Shown: positions 5,715 through 13,314 of the stretch, in pieces
Layout: each line of letters opens with the position of its first letter
Numbering within the stretch: the first letter of the stretch is position 1
NCBI GenBank assembly: GCA_023412845.1
Contig: JAEZRH010000088.1
Location: 1-13,928 of the forward strand
Direction of reading: 5' to 3'
Length of the DNA stretch: 13,928 nt
Origin: Bacillota bacterium
GTDB lineage: Bacteria; Bacillota; Clostridia; Oscillospirales; Acutalibacteraceae
Made by a program: the position numbers and the translations under genes
Notes under the pieces: model-generated
Told to the model about the DNA's origin: nothing
What the model saw: only the letters and a program-made list of their open reading frames with translations
Database searches by the model: none

Positions 5715-6614
5715 GTGCGATATGTTTTTATCGTGAATCCTGCGGCGGGCAAAAAGAACCCGCTGCAGGCGTTTTTCCCTTACATACGGGAAGCCTTTCG
5801 CAGCAGGAATACCGATTTTACATGTTACGAGACAAACTACCCGAAGCATGCGACGGAGATCGCCGCGGCGGAGGGAGGCAAAGGGGACGCCGTAAGGATC
5901 TACGGCCTCGGCGGGGACGGAACGCTGAACGAAATCGCCGCGGGAATTATCGGCATGAGAAATGTGGAACTGGGTATTTTTCCATGCGGTTCTGGAAACG
6001 ACTATATCAAAACGTTTGGAGCGGCGGAAAATTTTCTTTCACCCGAAAAACAAATCGCCGGGCGATCCAGAACAGTCGACATGATCCGCTCTGAGAACTG
6101 GTCCGCGATCAATATCTGCACGGTCGGCATGGATGCGAAAATCCCATTGGAGGTGGAAAGGCTGAAACACATCCGGTTTCTCAGCGGGCCGGCCGCTTAT
6201 AATCTCGGCCTGCTGAAAACGCTTCTGGGCCGGATCGGCGACGAAATGACAATAACGGTCGACCGTAAAAAAACGTATGCCGGCCGCTTTTTAATGGCCG
6301 TAATCGGCTGCGGGCGCTATTACGGCGGCGGATACTGCGCTGCGCCGGAAGCCCTTCCGGACGACGGACTTCTGGATTTTATTCTGATCCGAAAGCCCGC
6401 TTTTCACCGCATCCCAAAGCTGATCGGCTTGTATAAGGCGGGCAAGCATCTGAAATCGAAAGAATTCGACGGCCTGCTGACCTTCTGCCGGGGCAAAAGA
6501 CTGGAAATAGAATCGCCGCGCGAGGTCGCGCAAAACCTGGACGGCGAATGCAGCCTGATAAAAGGCACATCGTTTGAAGTGATGCCGAAATCCATCCGCT
6601 TTATTGTTCCATAG
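5715..6614 (+). CDS. YegS/BmrU/DgkB-family lipid (diacylglycerol) kinase
   Basis: This 299-residue soluble member of the diacylglycerol-kinase catalytic family phosphorylates a membrane lipid with ATP. Family motifs are complete: VNPAAGKK (7-14), the nucleotide-binding GLGGDGTLNEIAAGI (64-78), FPCGSGNDYIKTFG (89-102), and GGGYCAAPEALPDDGLLDF (204-222). These are normal for DgkB/YegS enzymes of about 300 residues. The substrate may be diacylglycerol, recycled for phospholipid synthesis, but related enzymes use other lipids. The GTG start gives the standard N-terminus directly before VNPAAG; the GGGGATGGAG stretch (5702-5711) supplies the ribosome site. It follows the methyltransferase by 19 bases and is probably co-transcribed. 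Bases 6615-6681 downstream are AT-rich with no clear terminator. Confidence 0.92.
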   Translation: MRYVFIVNPAAGKKNPLQAFFPYIREAFRSRNTDFTCYETNYPKHATEIAAAEGGKGDAVRIYGLGGDGTLNEIAAGIIGMRNVELGIFPCGSGNDYIKTFGAAENFLSPEKQIAGRSRTVDMIRSENWSAINICTVGMDAKIPLEVERLKHIRFLSGPAAYNLGLLKTLLGRIGDEMTITVDRKKTYAGRFLMAVIGCGRYYGGGYCAAPEALPDDGLLDFILIRKPAFHRIPKLIGLYKAGKHLKSKEFDGLLTFCRGKRLEIESPREVAQNLDGECSLIKGTSFEVMPKSIRFIVP

Positions 6615-6681
6615 GCCGCCCCGCTCCTTTTAAGTAATTTGTAAAAAAATTATTAAATCCCGTTTTTTCTTGAAAAAGCCC

Positions 6682-6710
6682 TTGATTTTTTCGAAGGTTA
6701 CCGCTAAAAT
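6682..6710 (+). promoter_or_regulatory. Sigma-A promoter of groESL
   Basis: TTGATT (6682-6687), a 17-base spacer and TAAAAT (6705-6710) form the promoter. The expected start falls at the left edge of the CIRCE operator. Confidence 0.75.
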
Positions 6711-6715
6711 ATATC

Positions 6716-6742
6716 TTAGCACTCAGCAACAATGAGTGCTAA
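6716..6742 (+). promoter_or_regulatory. CIRCE operator (HrcA binding site)
   Basis: TTAGCACTC (6716-6724), nine bases, then GAGTGCTAA (6734-6742) match the CIRCE consensus perfectly. HrcA, matured by GroEL, binds here and represses groESL until unfolded proteins titrate GroEL. The site overlaps the predicted transcription start, as in other Firmicutes. No hrcA gene is in the window. Confidence 0.98.
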
Positions 6743-6772
6743 CAAATCGTAAATATTTAAGGAGGACATATT

Positions 6773-7057
6773 ATGACAGTCAAACCATTGCTGGACAGGG
6801 TTCTGATTAAGATGGAAGAAGCGGAAGAGACCACCAAGGGCGGCATCATTCTCGCCGGTTCCGCCAAAGAGAAGCCTCAGGTCGCTGATGTTGTGGAAGC
6901 CGGCCCCGGCGGCGTTGTAGACGGCAAAGAGGTCAAGATGTATGTGAAGAAGGGCGACCGCGTCATCACCAGCAAATATTCCGGAACCGAAGTCAAGATC
7001 GACGGCCAGGAATACACGATCGTGCGTCAGAGCGATATCCTTGCAGTTGTGGAATAA
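6773..7057 (+). CDS. groES: Co-chaperonin GroES
   Basis: The 94-residue cytoplasmic 10-kDa co-chaperonin forms the heptameric lid of GroEL. The N-terminal KPLLDRVLIK strand, the mobile loop EETTKGGIILAGSAKEKPQ (about 18-36), the roof segment GGVVDGKEV and the C-terminal YTIVRQSDILAVVE are all present and of normal length. AAGGAGG (6759-6765) lies seven bases upstream of the ATG. It is the first gene of the CIRCE-controlled operon, with groEL 31 bases downstream. Confidence 0.99.
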   Translation: MTVKPLLDRVLIKMEEAEETTKGGIILAGSAKEKPQVADVVEAGPGGVVDGKEVKMYVKKGDRVITSKYSGTEVKIDGQEYTIVRQSDILAVVE

Positions 7058-7088
7058 TTTAAAATAAACGTTTGGAGGAATCAGACTT

Positions 7089-8723
7089 ATGGCGAAACAG
7101 ATTATTTACGGCGAAGAAGCCAGAAAAGCTCTGCTGAACGGCATCAACCAGCTTGCCGATACAGTTAAAATTACGCTCGGACCGAAAGGACGCAACGTTG
7201 TTCTCGACAAAAAATACGGTGCTCCGCTGATCACGAACGACGGTGTTACTATTGCAAAGGAAATCGAGCTGGACGATCCGTTTGAGAATATGGGCGCACA
7301 GCTTGTCAAGGAGGTCGCGACCAAGACGAATGACGTCGCGGGCGACGGCACGACGACGGCCACCCTTCTTGCCCAGGCGCTCATCCGCGAGGGCATGAAG
7401 AACGTGACGGCCGGCGCAAACCCGATGGAGGTCCGCAACGGCATCCAGAAGGCTGTAGACACTGCCGTGGAGGCCCTGAAGAAGAACTCCAAGAAGGTTT
7501 CCGGCCCGGACGACATTGCCCGCGTCGCTGCGATCTCCGCGTCCAATGACTTTATCGGCAAACTGATTTCCGAAGCTATGTCGAAGGTCTCGAAAGACGG
7601 CGTCATTACGGTCGAGGAATCCAAGACTGCCGAGACATATTCCGAAGTTGTGGAAGGCATGCAGTTTGACCGTGGCTATGTTACTCCTTACATGGTCACC
7701 GATACCGAGAAGATGGAAGCAGTGATCGACGACGCTCTCCTTCTGATCACGGACAAGAAGGTTTCCAATGTTCAGGAAATCCTGCCCCTTCTTGAAAAGA
7801 TCGTCCAGTCCGGCAAGAAGCTGGTCATTATCGCGGAAGACATCGAGGGTGAGGCGCTCAGCACGCTGATTCTCAACAAGCTGCGCGGCACCTTCACCTG
7901 CGTCGGCGTCAAGGCCCCGGGCTTCGGCGACAGACGCAAGGAGATGCTTCAGGATATCGCAATCCTGACCGGCGGTCAGGTCATTTCTTCCGAAATCGGC
8001 CTCGAACTGAAGGACGCCACCATGGATCAGCTCGGCCGCGCTCGTCAGGTGAAGGTGGATAAGGAAAACACCACCATCATCGACGGTTACGGCGACAAGA
8101 AGGCGATCTCCGACCGCGTTGCTCAGATCCGCACGCAGATCGAAAATACGACCTCCGACTTCGACAAGGAAAAGCTGCAGGAACGCCTCGCGAAACTGGC
8201 CGGTGGCGTTGCCGTCATCAAAGTCGGCGCGGCCACCGAGATCGAAATGAAAGAGAAGAAGATGCGCGTCGAAGACGCTCTTGCCGCAACCAAGGCTGCT
8301 GTCGAGGAAGGCATTGTCGCAGGCGGCGGCGTTGCGCTTCTGAACGTCATCCCCGAGGTTGAAAAGCTCGTAAACGAAGCCGAAGGCGACGACAAGACGG
8401 GCGCCAAGATCGTGCTGCGCTCTCTTGAGGAGCCGATTCGTCAGATTGCCACAAACGCGGGCTTGGAAGGCTCCGTCATCATCGAGCACATCAAGGGCTC
8501 CGGCAAGGTCGGCTACGGCTACAACGTAAACGACGACAAGTACGGCGATATGATTTCGTTCGGCGTCGTCGACCCGACAAAGGTCACCCGTTCCGCTCTG
8601 CAGAACGCGGCTTCCGTCGCCGCCATGGTCCTCACGACCGAATCCCTCGTCACGGATAAGAAAGAACCGACTCCTCCGGCTCCGGTGGCACCGGCAGACG
8701 GCGGCATGGGCGGCATGTATTGA
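7089..8723 (+). CDS. groEL: Chaperonin GroEL
   Basis: The 544-residue 60-kDa chaperonin forms the double-ring ATP-driven folding chamber. The ATP-site motifs are intact: KITLGPKGRNV (27-37), ITNDGVTIAKEIE (48-60) with D51, and VAGDGTTTATLLA (83-95) with D86. The apical, intermediate and equatorial regions are continuous with no frameshift, and the C-terminus ends in the GGMGGMY tail typical of the family. GGAGG (7074-7078) lies ten bases before the ATG. Codon use is strongly biased toward GGC, ATC, CTG and AAG, as expected of a highly expressed gene. A long perfect hairpin follows the stop. Confidence 0.99.
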   Translation: MAKQIIYGEEARKALLNGINQLADTVKITLGPKGRNVVLDKKYGAPLITNDGVTIAKEIELDDPFENMGAQLVKEVATKTNDVAGDGTTTATLLAQALIREGMKNVTAGANPMEVRNGIQKAVDTAVEALKKNSKKVSGPDDIARVAAISASNDFIGKLISEAMSKVSKDGVITVEESKTAETYSEVVEGMQFDRGYVTPYMVTDTEKMEAVIDDALLLITDKKVSNVQEILPLLEKIVQSGKKLVIIAEDIEGEALSTLILNKLRGTFTCVGVKAPGFGDRRKEMLQDIAILTGGQVISSEIGLELKDATMDQLGRARQVKVDKENTTIIDGYGDKKAISDRVAQIRTQIENTTSDFDKEKLQERLAKLAGGVAVIKVGAATEIEMKEKKMRVEDALAATKAAVEEGIVAGGGVALLNVIPEVEKLVNEAEGDDKTGAKIVLRSLEEPIRQIATNAGLEGSVIIEHIKGSGKVGYGYNVNDDKYGDMISFGVVDPTKVTRSALQNAASVAAMVLTTESLVTDKKEPTPPAPVAPADGGMGGMY

Positions 8724-8748
8724 TTTGAATTTCCGTTTCCCTTCAGCA

Positions 8749-8784
8749 AAAACAGGACCGGCGCTTCGGCGCCGGTCCTGTTTT
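8749..8784. terminator. Bidirectional terminator between groEL and the 66-residue gene
   Basis: Bases 8749-8764 and 8769-8784 form a perfect 16-bp stem capped by a TTCG tetraloop. TTTT ends the right arm on the plus strand, and five T residues lie on the minus strand (complement of 8748-8752). It can stop both groESL and the converging minus-strand unit. The TAA stop of the 66-residue gene (8783-8785) overlaps its end. Confidence 0.92.
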
Positions 8785-8983
8785 ACCTTGCCATGGGTTT
8801 TCTTGCTCCCGCGCCGTCCATACAGGTCACTACATTGTGGTAAAAGGTGTCGTAGGAATGCGAACGGTTCAGGAGCTCAAGCTGTTCAGTATCGGGAAGA
8901 CCCATGAAAAAATCACGGATTTTTTCTCCGTCCGCCGAAAGCTTTGATGGAAAGGGAAATTCCGTAAAGCCCGAATAGTCCAT
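8783..8983 (-). CDS. Small conserved-looking protein of unknown function
   Basis: The 66-residue product is acidic to neutral and soluble, with no membrane segment or signal peptide. It opens with an aromatic/proline stretch (DYSGFTEFPFPSKL). A likely helical segment follows, about 18-52, containing GEKIRDFFMGLPDTEQLELL and HSYDTFYHNV. The tail, DGAGARKPMAR, looks disordered. I do not recognise a characterised family. The start at 8983 was preferred to the ATG at 9028 because GAGGTGG precedes it at normal spacing. A TATACT on the minus strand (complement of 9003-9008) could be a -10, but no good -35 accompanies it. It lies 85 bases after the ABC exporter with no clear terminator between, so it may be the last gene of that unit. 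The strong ribosome site and the terminator at its stop argue that it is real. Confidence 0.65.
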   Translation of the reverse strand: MDYSGFTEFPFPSKLSADGEKIRDFFMGLPDTEQLELLNRSHSYDTFYHNVVTCMDGAGARKPMAR

Positions 8984-9068
8984 TTTCACCACCTCATATC
9001 TAGTATACGGTGGCGTTGGGCGTTTCATGCGTACAAACCCCCATTCTCATGGTTCGGGCGGAGAATCT

Positions 9069-10859
9069 TCAGGAAATTTCCAAATCGGCAGGCAGATTGG
9101 AAGCGTCGAACTGCATGTTGTAATATTTCGCGTAGATGCCGTCGTGCCCCATGAGCTCTTCGTGCGTGCCCTGCTCGGCGATTCCGTTGTCCGCAATCAC
9201 GATGATCTCGTCGGCGTTGCGGATGGTGCTGAGCCGATGGGCAATCACGATGGTGGTGCGGTTTTTCGCCAGGCGGTCGAGGGACTCCTGAATGTATCGT
9301 TCACTTTCGTTGTCCAGCGCGCTTGTCGCTTCGTCGAGGATCAGGACCGGGGGGTCTTTGAGGAAGACACGCGCGATGGCGATCCTCTGTTTCTGACCGC
9401 CGCTCAGGCGCGTCCCGCGTTCGCCCACAAAGGTGTCGTAGCCGTCAGGCAGCCCGCTGATGAAGTCGTGGATGCCGGCGCTGCGCGCGGCGGCCAGAAT
9501 TTCTTCATCCGTGGCATCCGGTTTGCCGTAGGCGATGTTTTCGCGTATGCTGCCGGAAAACATGTAGACGTCCTGCTGAACGATCCCGATGGCCTGCCGC
9601 AGGGAATGGATGGTGACGTCGCGGATATCGCTGCCGTCGATGCAGACTTTGCCGCCCGTTATGTCGTAGAAGCGGGGGAGAAGGGAGCAGAGCGTCGTCT
9701 TTCCGCTGCCGGAGGGCCCGACAAGCGCCACGGTTTTGCCGGCGTCGATATGGATGTCGATATGATCCAGAACATGTTCCGCGCCGTTATACTGGAAAGA
9801 CACATCGCGGAAATCGATGACTCCCTTTACATGGTCCAGTTCCCCGGCGCCGGGCCGGTCCTTGATCTGCGGGTCGGTTTCAATGACCTCCGCAAACCGC
9901 CGGAAGCCGGAATACCCCTTTTGAAATAGCTCCGTAAATTCCACCAGAACGTCGATGGGATTGATGAAGATGCCTATGTACAGCGCATAGACCGCAAGAT
10001 CGGCAACGTGCAGGCCGCCCTTTGCGACGAGATACCCACCGTACACCAGAACCACAAGATATAAAAGTCCCTCAAAAAAAGCGTTGCCGGCGCGGTAGGA
10101 GCCCATCATGCGGTAATTGCTTACTTTGGAATCGAGAAACCGAATGTTGCTGGATTCAAATTTTTCCCGTTCCAGCTCTTCGTTCCCGAAAGACTTCACC
10201 ACGCGGATCCCGGCCAGACTGTCCTGCACCTGGGAGTTTACGCCGGAAATCTTTTTTCGGTTGTCCAGAAAAATTGCCTGCATCTTCTTGTTCTCATGTA
10301 CGCTGAAAACGAGCATCACGACGGTTACGGCAAGCAGCGCCAGCGTCATCGGAATGTTGAGGAACAGCATCATGACAAAGGAGCCGAAGATTTTCAGCAG
10401 CGAGATGAAAATATTCTCCGGGCCGTGATGCGCGAGCTCCGAAATATCGAACAGGTCGGATACCAGCCGGCTCATCAGATCGCCCGTGTTGTTCCGATCG
10501 TAGTACGAAAACGACATCCGCTGGTAATGGTCGAACAGGTCCTGGCGCATGTTGCTTTCCATCCTGGCGCCCATGATGTGCCCCCAGGAGGTGATGTAGT
10601 ACTGACAGCCGAAGCGGATCAGATACATCAGCAGCAGGGCGCCCGCCAGAATCCCGAGACGGCTGAGAATGGCGTCCGCCCTCTGTGTGAACAGGCCCGC
10701 CGTCAGGACCCGCAGAATCTGCGGAAAAGAGATATCGATGACCGACAGGACCAGGGCGCAGAACATGTCGAAGTAAAAAATTCCGAGATAGGGGCGGTAA
10801 TATCCCAGAAACCTGCGCAGCAGCGACGCCGGACCCGCGTCAGACCTTCTTGGGCTCAT
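9069..10859 (-). CDS. ABC exporter half-transporter, fused membrane and ATPase domains
   Basis: The 596-residue ABCB-type exporter (MsbA/LmrA/BmrA class) has six predicted membrane helices in residues 20-310, then the nucleotide-binding domain (about 346-585). The ATPase motifs are complete: Walker A GPSGSGKTT (381-389), Q-loop IVQQD (426-430), signature LSGGQKQR (485-492), Walker B VLILDEATSALD (505-516) and the H-loop IVIAHRLS with H541. It should act as a dimer. No second half-transporter is nearby, so a homodimer is likely. Substrate (drug, lipid or peptide) cannot be inferred. The ATG at 10859 lies inside the end of the isomerase gene, overlapping it by 20 bases in another frame. Only a weak GGGG precedes it, so translation is probably coupled to the upstream gene. 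Confidence 0.93.
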   Translation of the reverse strand: MSPRRSDAGPASLLRRFLGYYRPYLGIFYFDMFCALVLSVIDISFPQILRVLTAGLFTQRADAILSRLGILAGALLLMYLIRFGCQYYITSWGHIMGARMESNMRQDLFDHYQRMSFSYYDRNNTGDLMSRLVSDLFDISELAHHGPENIFISLLKIFGSFVMMLFLNIPMTLALLAVTVVMLVFSVHENKKMQAIFLDNRKKISGVNSQVQDSLAGIRVVKSFGNEELEREKFESSNIRFLDSKVSNYRMMGSYRAGNAFFEGLLYLVVLVYGGYLVAKGGLHVADLAVYALYIGIFINPIDVLVEFTELFQKGYSGFRRFAEVIETDPQIKDRPGAGELDHVKGVIDFRDVSFQYNGAEHVLDHIDIHIDAGKTVALVGPSGSGKTTLCSLLPRFYDITGGKVCIDGSDIRDVTIHSLRQAIGIVQQDVYMFSGSIRENIAYGKPDATDEEILAAARSAGIHDFISGLPDGYDTFVGERGTRLSGGQKQRIAIARVFLKDPPVLILDEATSALDNESERYIQESLDRLAKNRTTIVIAHRLSTIRNADEIIVIADNGIAEQGTHEELMGHDGIYAKYYNMQFDASNLPADLEIS

Positions 10860-11355
10860 CGTAGGTTGCCCCGAACGTGTCCGCCGTTACGGAAACGATT
10901 TTCTGCTCCGTCAGGGGCTTGTCGTCATAATCGCGCGGAATGGATACGATGCGGTCCACTTCCTCCATACCGGAGGCGACCTTGCCGAACGACGCGTATT
11001 CCCCATCGAGGTAAGGCGCGTCGTCCACCATGATGAAGAACTGAGACCCGGCGCTGTTCGGGTTGACGGCCCGCCCCATCGACACGACTCCGCGGGTGTG
11101 CTTCAGCTCGTTTCCAAAATGGTTCGAGGTGAACTCGCCTTTGATGCAGTAGCCGGGCCCGCCGGTGCCGTCGCCTTTCGGGTCGCCGCCCTGTATCATG
11201 AATTTCGGAATGATGCGGTGGAAAGTGGTTCCGTCATAAAACTTCTTCCGGATCAGCGAGAGAAAGTTATTTACGGTGTTGGGAGCAATTTCCGGGTAGA
11301 GCTCGATCTCAATTTTGCCGTTTTCTGTCTGAATGGTAACGAGCGGATATGTCAT
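10840..11355 (-). CDS. Cyclophilin-type peptidyl-prolyl cis-trans isomerase
   Basis: The 171-residue single-domain cyclophilin interconverts cis and trans proline bonds during protein folding. The active-site strand TTFHRIIPKFMIQGGD (43-58) supplies the catalytic arginine R47 plus F52 and Q55. GSQFFIMVDDAPYLDGEYASFGKV follows (from residue 103), with a tyrosine where human cyclophilin A has its drug-contact tryptophan, common in bacterial members. There is no signal peptide, so it is cytoplasmic. The start at 11355 was chosen because GGAGGG lies seven bases upstream; the longer frame from 11385 would put that site inside the gene. It is the first gene of the minus-strand unit, with a promoter at 11390-11418, and its last codons overlap the ABC exporter. 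Confidence 0.95.
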   Translation of the reverse strand: MTYPLVTIQTENGKIEIELYPEIAPNTVNNFLSLIRKKFYDGTTFHRIIPKFMIQGGDPKGDGTGGPGYCIKGEFTSNHFGNELKHTRGVVSMGRAVNPNSAGSQFFIMVDDAPYLDGEYASFGKVASGMEEVDRIVSIPRDYDDKPLTEQKIVSVTADTFGATYDEPKKV

Positions 11356-11389
11356 TTTCAGCCCTCCGTTTTGAATGTGATACAATTTT

Positions 11390-11418
11390 ATTATACCCTT
11401 GCGGAGGCGATTCTACAA
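11390..11418 (-). promoter_or_regulatory. Sigma-A promoter of the isomerase/ABC unit
   Basis: On the minus strand a perfect TATAAT (complement of 11390-11395) is preceded by TTGTAG (complement of 11413-11418) at 17 bases. The leader to the isomerase ATG is short, about 30 bases. Confidence 0.7.
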
Positions 11419-11420
11419 GA

Positions 11421-11556
11421 CCGGATGCATAGTACTTATACGCCTACGGCGGCCGCAATAATAGCTTTATAAAAATCCCAGTCTTTGCTTCTCGCCCCGG
11501 GTACGCTCTCGCTTGGCTGGATACGACTTCAGGCGTATCCCTATGCTGCCCGGCCG
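11421..11556. repeat. Non-coding palindromic block, possible short dispersed repeat
   Basis: This block lies between two divergent promoters and has no supported gene. ATACGCCT (11438-11445) recurs inverted as AGGCGTAT (11531-11538), enclosing about 85 bases. GGATACG (11519-11525) also pairs with CGTATCC (11534-11540) across an eight-base loop, and GGGTACGC (11499-11506) could compete for the same arm. Other palindromes include CCCGGG (11497-11502) and GCGGCCGC (11450-11457). On the minus strand a 30-codon stretch ending ...KDWDFYKAIIAAAVGV stop reads protein-like but has no start codon or ribosome site. It could be a miniature mobile element, a gene remnant or a structured RNA; the sequence alone does not decide. 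Confidence 0.35.
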
Positions 11557-11566
11557 AAAAAACCTT

Positions 11567-11596
11567 TTGTCAGTCGGCGCTTCGGTATGATATAAT
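11567..11596 (+). promoter_or_regulatory. Strong sigma-A promoter of the MBL-fold gene
   Basis: TTGTCA (11567-11572), an 18-base spacer and a perfect TATAAT (11591-11596) preceded by TGA (extended -10) give a near-consensus promoter. The start is expected near 11603, about 54 bases before the gene. Confidence 0.8.
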
Positions 11597-11656
11597 AAGA
11601 AAAACGTCGGAAGCAGGAACCGGCAAAAACAGACTTTGGAATGCGGGGGAAAAGGG

Positions 11657-13255
11657 TTGAATCTTATTTTTTACGGTGCGGACAAAGAGGTCACGGGGAG
11701 CTGCCACTGCCTTGAGGCCTGCGGAAAAAGGATTCTGATCGACTGCGGGCTTTATCAGGGCCTCGGAGAAGAAGAGAACAGGGGGTTCCCGTTTTATCCG
11801 TCCCGGATCGACTATGTTTTTGTGACGCACGCGCATATCGACCACAGCGGGCGCCTGCCCATGCTGGTCAGGAACGGTTACAGAGGCAAAATCTACGCGA
11901 CCCGCGCGACCTGCGACCTGCTTTCCATCATGCTGCGCGACAGCGCTCACATCCAGCAGATGGATGCGGTGAACGACAACAGGAAAGGCAGGCGCGCCGG
12001 CAGAGACCCGGAAGAACCGATCTATACGGTCGAGGACGCCGAAAAAACCGCAGAGTATTTTGAACCGTGCGATTACGGGGAAGTAAGGCAGCTTTGCGAC
12101 GGCACCCGTTTCCGCATGGTCGACGCGGGGCATCTTCTCGGCTCCGCTTCCGTTGAGATTTGGGCGGAAGAAAACGGACGGACGGAGAAAATCGTCTTTT
12201 CCGGCGATATTGGCAACCTGAACCAGCCCATCATCCGCGACCCGCAGTATATCGACGAGGCCGACTATGTGGTCATGGAGTCGACTTACGGCGACCGCGA
12301 GCACGAGCCGATCGCCAATTATATTCCGGAACTGGCCGCGGTCTTCGATCAGACGCTGGGGGCGGGCGGCAACGTGGTCATTCCCAGCTTCGCGGTCGGA
12401 CGCACGCAGGAACTGCTGTATTTCATCCGCGGGATGAAGGAACAGGGTCTGGTCAAAAGCATGCCGGATTTCCCGGTCTACGTCGACAGCCCGCTTGCGG
12501 CCGAGGCAACCAAAATCTACAGCGGCGACCTGTGCGGGTATGCCGATGAGGATACGCTCCGGCTGATTGACGGCGGGTTCCAGCCGATCTCTTTCCCCAA
12601 TCTGCACACGTGCGACAGCGTGGAGGAGTCGAAGGCGCTCAACGAAGACCTTTCGCCGAAGGTCATCATCTCCTCCAGCGGGATGTGCGAAGCAGGGCGT
12701 ATCCGCCACCACCTGAAACACAATCTCTGGCGGCCGGAATGCTCGGTGGTCTTTGTCGGCTACCAGGCGGAAGGGACCCTGGGCCGCATGCTGATCGAAG
12801 GCGTCAAACAGGTCAAGCTGTTCGGAGAAGAAATCTCCGTGCAGGCCCGAATCCATAACTTCAAGGCCCTTTCCGGCCATGCCGACCGCTCCGGGCTGCT
12901 CCGCTGGGCGGAGGCGTTCCGGAAAAAGCCGAAGCGCATGTTTGTGGTTCACGGGGAGCTTTCCGCAAGCGAGAACTTTGCGGAAGAGCTGACGAGAAGG
13001 GGCTTTAGCGCCTATGTCCCAAATTATCGGTCTGTCGTCGACCTGTCGGGCAACCTTGTCGTGGATGAAGGGATTTCTCCGGAGGTCCGGTTTGCCAAGA
13101 AGGAGACGAAACGCGCGTCGTCCGTCTTCTCACGGCTGGTTTCCGCTGGACAGCGGCTTCTGCGCGTGATCCAGCATAACGAAGGCGGGGCCAACAAGGA
13201 CCTCGCGAAGTTTACCGATCAGATCAATGCCCTCTGCGATAAGTGGGAAAGATGA
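11657..13255 (+). CDS. MBL-fold beta-CASP metallo-hydrolase (CPSF/YSH1-like RNA nuclease family)
   Basis: The 532-residue protein has a metallo-beta-lactamase fold with a beta-CASP insert and an RNA-specificity (RMMBL) domain, the architecture of RNA-processing nucleases. Metal ligands are visible: HAHIDH (58-63), DAGH with H159, FSGDIG with D184, and SGHAD with H408; H432 in VVHGE is also conserved. The beta-CASP region (about 205-370) has MESTYGDREHE, VIPSFAVGRTQELLYFI and ISSSGMCEAGRIRHHL. A 60-residue C-terminal extension lies beyond the usual end. Bacterial members are probable RNases, but substrates are unknown. The TTG at 11657 gives the family N-terminus NLIFYGADKEVTGSCH directly, with GGGGGA (11645-11650) six bases upstream; an upstream in-frame TTG at 11636 lacks a ribosome site. 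It is a single-gene unit with a strong promoter. Confidence 0.92.
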   Translation: MNLIFYGADKEVTGSCHCLEACGKRILIDCGLYQGLGEEENRGFPFYPSRIDYVFVTHAHIDHSGRLPMLVRNGYRGKIYATRATCDLLSIMLRDSAHIQQMDAVNDNRKGRRAGRDPEEPIYTVEDAEKTAEYFEPCDYGEVRQLCDGTRFRMVDAGHLLGSASVEIWAEENGRTEKIVFSGDIGNLNQPIIRDPQYIDEADYVVMESTYGDREHEPIANYIPELAAVFDQTLGAGGNVVIPSFAVGRTQELLYFIRGMKEQGLVKSMPDFPVYVDSPLAAEATKIYSGDLCGYADEDTLRLIDGGFQPISFPNLHTCDSVEESKALNEDLSPKVIISSSGMCEAGRIRHHLKHNLWRPECSVVFVGYQAEGTLGRMLIEGVKQVKLFGEEISVQARIHNFKALSGHADRSGLLRWAEAFRKKPKRMFVVHGELSASENFAEELTRRGFSAYVPNYRSVVDLSGNLVVDEGISPEVRFAKKETKRASSVFSRLVSAGQRLLRVIQHNEGGANKDLAKFTDQINALCDKWER

Positions 13256-13263
13256 TGCCATAG

Positions 13264-13295
13264 AAAAATCGCCCGCGGTAACAACCGCGGGCGAT
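13264..13295. terminator. Hairpin terminator between convergent genes
   Basis: ATCGCCCGCGGT (13268-13279) pairs perfectly with ACCGCGGGCGAT (13284-13295) around AACA. On the minus strand the stem is followed by five T residues (complement of 13264-13268), so it is a good terminator for the dehydratase/activase-type gene. On the plus strand only AATATG follows, so it is weaker for the MBL gene. Confidence 0.8.
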
Positions 13296-13314
13296 AATAT
13301 GCTGTCTCTTCTAA

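Noticed and set aside
7059..8489. Minus-strand open frame of 476 codons opposite groEL
   Set aside because: This is the classic antisense shadow produced by groEL's biased codon use. It has no ribosome site or promoter and no known domain.
9043..9066. Inverted repeat ATTCTC/GAGAAT after the ABC exporter as a terminator
   Set aside because: The 6-bp stem with a 12-base loop is weak, and on the minus strand it is followed by G residues rather than T residues.
9027..9929. Plus-strand open frame of 300 codons opposite the ABC exporter
   Set aside because: It is antisense to the nucleotide-binding domain, which is fully motif-supported on the minus strand.
11441..11556. tRNA or other standard RNA gene in the 11386-11656 spacer
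   Set aside because: No cloverleaf, anticodon arm or TTCGA-type T-loop could be assembled; only isolated hairpins are present.
11570..12952. Minus-strand open frame of 460 codons opposite the MBL-fold gene
   Set aside because: The plus-strand protein has complete catalytic motifs. The antisense translation shows no motif and no plausible start signal.
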